The notes under the pieces are model-generated. The model ran no database searches, was not told the origin of the DNA, and worked only from the letters and a program-made list of their open reading frames with translations. A DNA stretch of 64,000 bases, taken from positions 40,738 through 104,737 of the forward strand of contig NZ_BMRE01000030.1 of NCBI RefSeq assembly GCF_014648475.1, written 5' to 3'. The DNA comes from Lentzea flava. Lineage in GTDB: Bacteria > Actinomycetota > Actinomycetes > Mycobacteriales > Pseudonocardiaceae. Shown here piece after piece: positions 1-9,100 of this stretch. The position numbers and the translations under genes are program-made. Position 1 is the stretch's first letter, and every line of letters begins with the position of its first letter.

Positions 1-91
1 CGCCACCGAGCCTGCGCAGGTCGCTGACCAGGTCGAACACCCGCTGCGGCGAGGCGGCCACGTCGATGTGCGCGGAAGCGTCAGGCGTCAT
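1..91 (-). CDS. SRPBCC/START-like domain protein, N-terminal fragment
   Basis: Only the first 30 residues lie in the window, read from an ATG at 91. The sequence MTPDASAHIDVAASPQRVFD continues into LVSDLRRLGG. The pattern of a beta strand (HIDVAASP) followed by a helix (QRVFDLVSDL) is the usual N-terminus of the polyketide cyclase/dehydrase (SRPBCC) superfamily of hydrophobic-ligand-binding proteins. The ligand cannot be told from this fragment. The gene runs off the left edge. It starts 11 nt from a palindromic site at 102-118 and follows the giant RTX gene on the same strand, so it probably has its own promoter. Confidence 0.6.
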   Translation of the reverse strand, partial: MTPDASAHIDVAASPQRVFDLVSDLRRLGG

Positions 92-101
92 GCCGCAGAA
101 C

Positions 102-118
102 TTACTACCAGTCGGTAA
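102..118. promoter_or_regulatory. Candidate TetR-type operator upstream of the SRPBCC gene
   Basis: TTACTACCAGTCGGTAA contains the inverted repeat TACC-AGTC-GGTA (106-117) inside TTAC...GTAA. Such TACCnnnnGGTA sites are common for actinobacterial TetR regulators. It sits immediately before the start codon at 91, where a bound repressor would block transcription. No TetR gene is adjacent inside the window, so the regulator is unknown. Confidence 0.4.
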
Positions 119-134
119 CTACCGCTAGCTCCTT

Positions 135-3100
135 TCAGTCGGTGCAGGAGACCGGTGAGTCGAAGTGGCCGGGTGTCGTCGGGTAGGCGGGGCCGGAGCC
201 GTGGGCGTTGTTGTCGGCCGCGTACACCAGCGCCAGTTCCCGGAACGCCGAGGTGCCGCTGGTCAGAGCGTCGTTGACCGTCTGGCCCGCGCCGGTGCCC
301 CACGCCAGTCTCTGCAGGAAGGTCTCCATTCCGGGGCTGCGCTGACGGATGTCGTTGTAGCCGCCGTACGAGGCCGGGCAGTGGGTGTAGAGGTTGTAGG
401 CGCCGGTCCAGTCGATCAGGCGGTCGCCGGGGTTGGGGCCGTTCTGCGCGCGGTCGGCCTGGAGCACGTCGCGGTCCCAGCCGCCGTAGATCCAGTCGGT
501 GCCGTCGTGGTGCTGGTTGTCGGCCAGCGTCGCGGGAACGGCAGGGTTGTCGTTGGCCTTGTCGGTCATCTCGAACCACAGGCACGGGTCGATGGCGCCG
601 TCGCCGAGCGTCACCGGCCACATGCCCGGCGCGCAGTTGCCGGGGTACGCGCCGCGCGGGTTGAAGTCGAGCACGTCGGACCCGAGTGCGCCCTGCTGCG
701 AGGCGGTGGAAGTGCCGCCGACGCCGCCGAAGGTGTGGTCGATGAACCTGTCGTTCGTGCCGCGCGAGGAGGCGTCGAACGTGCCGTTGTTCAGGCAGTC
801 CGGTGTCTGAGCGTTGACCACGGGGTCGCAGCCCTTGCCGCCCCACAGGACGTCCGCGCCGTCGCCGCCGAACGTCTGGTCGCCGCCGCTGTCGCCGTTG
901 GCCAGGTCGTCGCCGAAGCCGGCGTGGATGTTGTCGTTGCCCTGGCCACCGCGCATGCGGTCGTTGCCGCCCTCGGTGATGCCGTCGTGCGGCATGGCCG
1001 GTGCGGTCGGGCCGCCGACGAACTGGTCGCCGTTGACGTCGTGCAGCAGGTCGACGCGGCGGTCGTAGGAGTCGGCGCGGAAGCCCGTGTAGTTCTCCTG
1101 CGGCACCGAGTTGAGCTGCACGGTGAAGCCGCGCGCGGCCACGTCGTTGGCGTTCATGTACTCGTTGACCACGCCACCGCGGTCGCCGAGCATGGCGTCC
1201 TCTCCGTCGCCGCCGAACATCACGTCGTCGCCGAGTTCGCCGTACATGTCGTCGTCGCCGTTTTGGCCGTGCATGGTGTCGTTGCCGTCCTGGCCCCACA
1301 TGCCGTCGTTGCCGTCGTCGCCGTACATCGTGTCGTTGCCGAACGCACCGGCTGCTTCACACGTGGCCTGGGCCGTCGTGCAGAAGCGTGTCGACGGGCC
1401 GATGTCGGCGATGCGCGACACCGTTGCGTTGGACGGCACGGCACCGGACTTGTAGCGCTCGGTGTAGACCTGCTCGGTCATCGACCCCGGCTGGCCCTGG
1501 AGCGTGCGCTTCAGGGAACCGTTGTCGCCGAGCTGGACGTCGTCCTCGCCGTTGCCCTCGAAGGCGTCGTTGCCGTCGCGGAAGCCCTGGACGGTGCTGC
1601 CGCCGATCATGTCGTCCTGACCGTCGGGTGCGGTGCCCACCAGCTGGTCGGGCCCGCTGGAGCTGCCCGGCCAGTTCGCGTCGTTCAACGGCACCACGGT
1701 GGTCTCCGACGACGGCGAGCCGAGCCCGCGGTCGCCGCGCAGCACGTCGTTGCCGCCGTTGCCCTCCAGGTAGTCGGCGTTGCCGTCACCGGTGAGGAAG
1801 TCGCCGCCGTCCTGGCCCCACACCACGTCCACGCCCGAGCCACCGGACATCCGGTCGTCACCGAACCGGTCGGCCGGACCCGGCTGCAGGTCGTAGCGCT
1901 GCACGATCCGCGGCGCCATCGGGTTTCCGCCCGACGGAGCGAGGCGGATCGTGGCACGCGTCGGGGTCTCCCCCGCCGCCGGGCGCAGCACGACGCCGTT
2001 GTCGCCGATGGCGACGTCGTTGCCAGGACCGCCGAACACGGCGTCCGAGGCGTCGAGCTGGCCGACCGTCGTGTCACCGGCGCCGGAGAGCGAGGTGCTG
2101 CTGCCGCCGACGAGGTCGTCGTCACCGTCGTCGCCCTCGATCCAGTCGACGCCCTGCGAACCCTCGACGTAGTCGTCGGAACCGTTGCCCTTCAACCGGT
2201 CCGGGCCCGCCTGGCCGAGGATCACGTCGTTGGCGTCGTCGCCGTCGACCTCGTCCGGGCCGGACGAGTCGGCGTGCGGGGTCAGGCCGAGGTCGTACAG
2301 GACGATCGCGCGAGCGGTCAGGCCGCGCTCCTGCACGATCCGGTGCGGCGCTCCTCCGCGCACCAACCGGCCGTTGTCGCCGAGGACGACGTCCTGGTCG
2401 TTGTTGCCGTGGATGACGTCACCGGCGTCCGGCTGGCCCACGCCGGGTGAGTCCTCGGTCGAGCTGCCGCCGACGAGGTCGTCCTGGCCGTCGTTGCCGT
2501 CGATCTTGTCGCGGGCGGGGCCGCCCTCGGCGTAGTCGTCGGCACCGTCACCGGTGATGGTGTCCTCGTCACCCTGTCCGTAGATCACGTCGGACTCGTC
2601 GCCACCGCTGATCTTGTCCTTGCCGGACGTGCCGGCGGCGGGCGTGTAGCCCAGGTCGAGCAGCTCGACCTTGTGCGCCTTGGCGAAACCTCGCCCGAGC
2701 GTGACCGGCGTGGCCTGCGCACCGTCCACAAGGGACAGCACCGCGTTGTCACCCGCGATCAGGTCGGGACCGGTGTCGCCGAACAGCGTGTCACCCGCGT
2801 CCGGACGACCTGCACCGGACGCGATCTCGGAGCTGCCACCGATGATCCGGTCCTCGCCGCCGTCACCGTGCACGACGTCGTCGGCGTTGTTGCCCTCCAG
2901 GTAGTCGTCCTTCGGACCACCGGACATCTCGTCGTGCGCGAGACCGCCAAACTCGCGGTCCTCGCCGTCACCACCGAAGACGAAGTCCGCGCCACCAGCG
3001 GCGGCGTTCGCGCCGTCGAGGTCGAACGGCCCGTCGACGCCGTTGTCGCCGATCACGATGTCGTTGCCCGCGTCGCCGTAGAGGAAGTCGCCGACGTCGG

Positions 3101-6100
3101 GCTCACCGGCCTTGCGCGTGCCGCCGATGACACGGTCGTTGTCCGCGCCACCGAACGCGCGGTCGACACCGTTGTTGCCCTCGATGACGTCTTCCTGCGC
3201 GCCGCCGTACAAGGTGTCGCCGTCGTTGTTGCCGTAGACGAAGTCCTTGCCCGCGTCGCCGTACGCGATGTCCTTGCCGCCACCGCCGTAGATGGTGTCG
3301 TCGTCGTTGCCTCCGGCCAGCACGTCATCGCCGAGCTGACCGCAGACGCGATCGGCACCGGACTTGGCGTCCGCGTTGTCCGCGGCACCACCGGCGGCGA
3401 CGATCTCCACCCCGGTGCCACCGGTGATGAGGTCGCGGCCGTCCTGGTTGTCCTCCGGCTCACCCGGCGGCATCGACGCGGGGTTGTCGCTCGGCGGTGT
3501 GCACGGGTTGGCGTGCTTGTCGCCGAAGATCTCCGCGCCACCGTCACCGCCGATGACGTGGTCGTTGCCGTACCCGCCGACCAGCAGCTTCGACGACGGC
3601 GTCACACCGGTGGGCAGGACGCGGTGCTTGACGTTGCGCACCGGCCCGAAGACACCGCTGCCGGCCTGGTCGCCCACGTCGGACGGTTCCGCGATGACGT
3701 AGTCGTCGTGCGGACCGCCGAACACCTTGTCCTTGCCGTAGCCGCCCGTCAGCACGTCGTTGTTGCCGCCACCGCGGATGTCGTCGACCTGCTCCTTCAA
3801 CGAGTGGCCGGTCACGAAGTCCACGCCCTGGCTGCCGTACACGGTGTCCGAACCCGTGCCGGTGTCCACGACGTTGACCGCGTCCTTGGCGTTGTCGCCG
3901 TTGACGCCCTTGTCGGCGGGGCCGTGGTCGTCGACGCCGGTCTGCACCTCGGTGCCGGTGTAGATCGTGTCGTTGCCGGAGCCACCGGAGATCCGGTCGC
4001 TGCCGGTGCCGCCGATGATCACGTTGGCCTGCGCCACGTACTCCGGCTTGCCGGGGTTGGTCTCGGCCAGCGGGCTGTCGGAGGCGATGCCGATGTTGTC
4101 GTCGTCGGCGCCGCCGTCGATCCGGTTCTTGCCGAGCCCCGCCGCGATCCGGTCCTTGCCGGAACCGCCGGACACGACGTCGTCGGCACCACCGACGGTG
4201 ATCACGTCGTCGCCGTCACCGCCGTCGACCGTCGCGGTTCCCTTGCCGCCGAACGCGGCCGCGAGGTCGCCGGTCGTGATCTGGTCCTTGCCGGGGCCAC
4301 CGTTCACGACCGACCTGCCGATGCCGGTCTTGATCGAGTCGTCGCCCTTGCCGCCGGTCACCTCGACGTCCTTGTCGAACGGCTTGGCCTCGGCCTTGGC
4401 GTCGTTGGCTGCACCGCTCTTGTCGCCGTCACCCTGGAAGACGATGATTCGCTTCCCGATGTCACCGGTGGCGTTGCCGACCACCTTGGTGAGGTTCGCG
4501 TCGCGGTGCTCCTCGCGGAAGCCCAGCGCGCTCACGGCGAAGCCGTCGAACCCGCCACCCGGCTTGACCAGCTGGGTGATCGTCCACTTCTCCTCGTTCT
4601 TGTTGTCGGTCCACGCCGAGTTGGCGCGCTTGCCGATGTCGCCGTCACCCATGTGCAGCACCAGCGTCGAACCGTCCTTGTGCGCGAGCACGGGTGGCGG
4701 CGGTGTGCAGTTCGGTTTCACCGAGAAGTCGAGCAGCGTGATGTCGGCCAGCGTGAAGTCGAACGACACGCTGAAGATCGAGAACCCGAGGGTGATGTAC
4801 ACCTTGAGGAACAGGCTCAGGCGTCCGTCCATGTTGAACAGACACATCGGGTTGTTCAGCGCCACCTTGGAGAACTCGAAGAACCGGAACTTGCCGTCGT
4901 TGTTCGGGTCCGCCCAGGTGAGGTTGATCGTCAGCGCGACGCCGCCCTTGATGCCGACCTCGATCAGCACCACGCTCACCGCCGCGCCCGCGGCCAGTTC
5001 ACCGCGGAACGTCACGACCGGCAGCGGCTTGCCCGCGTCGTCGGTCGTCACCAGGTAGATCGAGTCCAGGATGGACGCGGCCTTGCCCGACTCGATCGCC
5101 TTGCGCAGCCCGTAGGTGTCGAAGCCGGCACGGAACCGCGCCTCGACCGACGCGCTGCCGGAGATCGTCACCAGCACCGGCGGCGGCGCGTACACCGGGC
5201 CGAACGACTGGCTGTAGGAGAAGCCCAGGCGCAACGGACCGGAGTCGAACCTGATCAGGTCGACGTCCTGGCCCATGATCAGGCCGAAGAGCTTGGCGGG
5301 CTCCTTGAGGATCGGGAACGTGAACCCGGCCGCGTTGCCCTCCGCGCCGTCGGACACGATCTTCGTGCTGCCACCGGCCGACGCGTCGATCTTCGCCGCC
5401 AGATCGCCCGGCGCGAGGTTGATCTTGTTCGGGTCGATCAGCGACGCGGCGTTGTCCGGCGAGTTCGTCGTGGTCTTCGCCTTGTCGCCGAGCACGCTGA
5501 AGCTGCCGATGTCGACCGCCCCGCCGTTGTTCGCGATCTTGCTGATCAGCTGGATCGCTCGCAGGATCTTGTCGACGAACTCGAGGTCCGGCCCGCCCGC
5601 GATGGTCGAGAACTCCTTGGCGATGGTGACCAGGTTGACGTCGCCACCACCGACCGCGCGCGAGAGGTCCGACAGCACCGGGATCGGCGCGTAGAGCTGG
5701 TCGATGATCGGCTGGATCGGCTTGGTGAACAGCGCGATCTTCTCGACGATCGGCTTGAGCACCTCGCCGAGGAACTTGCCCGCGTTCAGCTGGACGTTGT
5801 TGAACGCGATCTCCGGTGTGCCGTCACCTGGCTTGCCGCCGAACGCGTTCCACTCCCACTTGAGGTGGAACCAGCCGTTGATGCCGGGCAGCGGTCCTGC
5901 GCTCACGTCGAAGTCCCAGTCGATGCCGACCTTGGCCTTCAGCGACACGCTCGCGACCTGGCCGATGTCGGCGAGGTCGGCCAGCGTGATCCGGTCGTCG
6001 TTGGCAGGCCCGCAGTTCTCGTAGCAAGCCGCCTGCCCCTTCTTGTGCAGGTCGACGACGAACGTGCCGGCGAAGAGGTCCGTCGCGCCGCCCGCGTGCT

Positions 6101-9100
6101 GCTTGAGGTTCACGTCGAGGAACGCGAGCCGCGCCTTCATGTTGTCGGGCAGCGTGAAGCTCAGCTTGACACCGAGCTCCGGGTTCGGGCCGTCCTTGGT
6201 GGCCACGAAGAACCCGCTGCTCTTGTCGACGCCCACCTTGACGTGCAGGTGGTAGGCCAGCGCGGCCTTCATGTTCGGCGCGCCCTCCGCCGCCTTGAGC
6301 GACAGACCGGGAATGCCGATGTCGAGCGGGCTTTCCGGGGTCAGCGTCTCCTTGTCGCAGTCGTTGCCGAACACGTCGCCGTCGCACACGTCGAACGTGA
6401 ACGTGGCACCGGTGATGTCCGCGAGCGACGCCGCCCCCGGGCAGTCCGTCAGCTTCGGGTTCGAGGTGGCCGGCACGTACGCCGCGCCGTTGGGCAGGTT
6501 CTTGTCGTCGAACTGGACCTGGTCGCCGGCGATGTCACCCTTGATCACGACCCAGTTGTTCGTGTTCGGGTCGGTCTTGCGGATGATCTTGTAGCCGGTG
6601 GCGTACTGCGACTTCGTCCACGTGATGCGGTTGAAGTTGTCGTTGGTCAACGGGTCCGCGCCGTTGGTCACCTCCGCGACCGCGGGTGGCGCGTCCTTGC
6701 CCTGAGCCGTCGCGACGACGCCGTAGACGTACTTCTTCGACCCGGTCGTGCCCTGGGCCGTGGCCTTGGCGTTGGTCGCGGGCGCCAGCGTGGCGTCACA
6801 GGTGAAGCCGACCGTGACCGCGCTGCCGACCGCGGGCTTGAGGTGGTCGTTGACCCACGTCTGCAGCTCGCCGGTGTTGTTCACCCGGCCACCGCCCGGC
6901 AGCTTGGTCATCGCCTCCTGGATCTTGGCGCGCAGCTGCCCGAACTTGTCGGCTCCCTGCTGGATGTCGTCCCCGACGAGCGGCAGCTTGCCGTCGAACG
7001 CGGCGGTGCGCAGCGCGCGTTCGATCATCGCCAGGTACTTCTCGATGCCGTCGCCGAACTGGGAGAAGTCCAGCAGCGCGTCGAGAATCTTCTGCCCGAT
7101 GTCGGTGGGCATCTCGAACCGCTTGACACCACCCGGCAGGTCCGGGCTGAACGAGAACGCCTGGTCCAGGTCGCTGACCTGACGCGGCAGCCGGACGATG
7201 AACGAGTCGCCGGGGCTCGACAGCTTGGTCCAGGTGACGTTGTCGGAGCTGACGAACACGGGCATGACCGCGCACAGCGCGAGGTCGGTGCCCTGCGCGG
7301 GATCACCAGCGCACGTCACCGGCTGGTTGTCGCCGTTGAGGGTCAGCGACACGCCCTTGACGAAGTCGCTGAGCGACACCGGGTTCTGCCCGCTGTAGCC
7401 GAGGTGCGCGTTGTAGTGCGCGTTGGCGACGGCCTTCTCGGTGCCCTTCGGGTTGCCGAGCGCGATGGACAACGGCCCGACGGAGGACTTCACGACACCG
7501 GTGATCCCACCGTGCGCGGTGAGGTCCACAGTGGAGTTCGGCAGCACCTTGAGCGCGCCCGCGTTGGCGGGGCCGTCGCCTGCCTCCAGCGGCAGGACGA
7601 ACCCGATCTTGGTGGAGCCGGTCAGCGCCAGGTTCGCGGTGGCCTCGCCCTCGGCGCCGACCAGGGACCGCGGGGTGCCCTTGTCGTCGGTGAACGAGAA
7701 CCGCACCGGCTGCGAGGTGGCGACCTTCCGCTTGACGTCGACGTTCAGCACGATCGACGGCTTGGTGTCGACGACCTGGTAGGCGAACGAGATCCCGCTT
7801 CCGCTCGGCAGCGCGGCGTTGAGCTGCGCGACGAGGTCCTGCAGGTAGTCCGGCGGTGCCGCGGTCAGCCGGTCGACCGCGTCCTCCAGCGGGCTGCGGA
7901 ACGCGTACGCGGTGCCGTCGGAGGGCACCTGGCCCCACGGTTCGGCCAGCAGCACGCGGTTGTTCTGCGGGTCGGCCGCCAAGATCACCGCGACCTGGGT
8001 GCCGACCAGCACGGCCCGGCCCTGCAGGTCGGCGCCGAACGCCTTGTCGCCGGTCCTGCTGTCGTCGCGCAGGAAGCCGACGCTCTTGCCGTTGAGCGTG
8101 GTGTTGCCGTACTTGCCCGTGCCGGTGTCGGCGCTGCCGAGCAGCTCGGACAGCGACTTGCCGACGACCGGCAGTGGGGTGGTCAGCGTGTTCTTGACCT
8201 TGCCGTCGCCCTCGACCGCCTGCAGCGAGCCGTTGAGGACCTGCAGCGCCTTGATGATCTGGCCGAACATCGCGCGCGGGTTGTTCGGGTCGAAGTCGAA
8301 CGCCTTGGCCCTGTCGAGCGCGTCGAGGCCGGTGAACTGGACGTTCGTCGGCTCGGTGATGTCGGGCATCGTGACGCCGACCTCCACCGGCCCGCCGAAG
8401 AAGTTCTCGATGCCGGGCACGTCGAGCTTCACCTTGCCCGTGGCCTTGGCGCCGACCGCGACGGTGAGCAGGTTCTCCGGTTCGAGCGCCGGGGTGTCCG
8501 GGTTGTCGACGACCTTCGCGAAGATCTGCGACAACGGCAGGTCGCCGTCGGCGTCGCCGAGCTTCTTCAGGCTGATCGACAGCATGTCCGCCGATCCGTC
8601 CTTTGTGGACATGTGCAGGTCGCCGGACAGGTGCACCTTGAGGTAGCCGACGCTGCCGTTGACGTCCACGTTCGTGTCGACGTTGGCCGTGGCTCTGAGC
8701 AGTTGGCCGCCGGTGCGCAGCAGGAACCGGTCCGGCGTGCGGGGCAGGCTGGACACCAGGGTCGTGGTGCCGTCGGGGTTCTTGTCGGCGAACGGGCAGC
8801 CGCTGGTCGCGGCGTCCGGGTCGAGGGGCTTGCACGCCTCGCCCTTGATCGGGTCGCGCAGGTCGAGCACGAGCGTGGCCTTGGCCTCGTAGGACGGCTT
8901 GACCGTCGCGGTGGCGTTCAGCGCGTTGGCGTCCTTGAGCCCCTTGCCCGCGAAGGTGTCGCCGAACGTGACCTGACCGGTCATCGGGTCCGGCGCGTTG
9001 ACCTTGTACGGCGACTTGTCGAGCGGCTTGCCGCCCTGCCACGGCTCTTCCAGCGTGATCTCGTCGGCGGTGTTGCTCTTCACGACACCCTGCGAGGTGC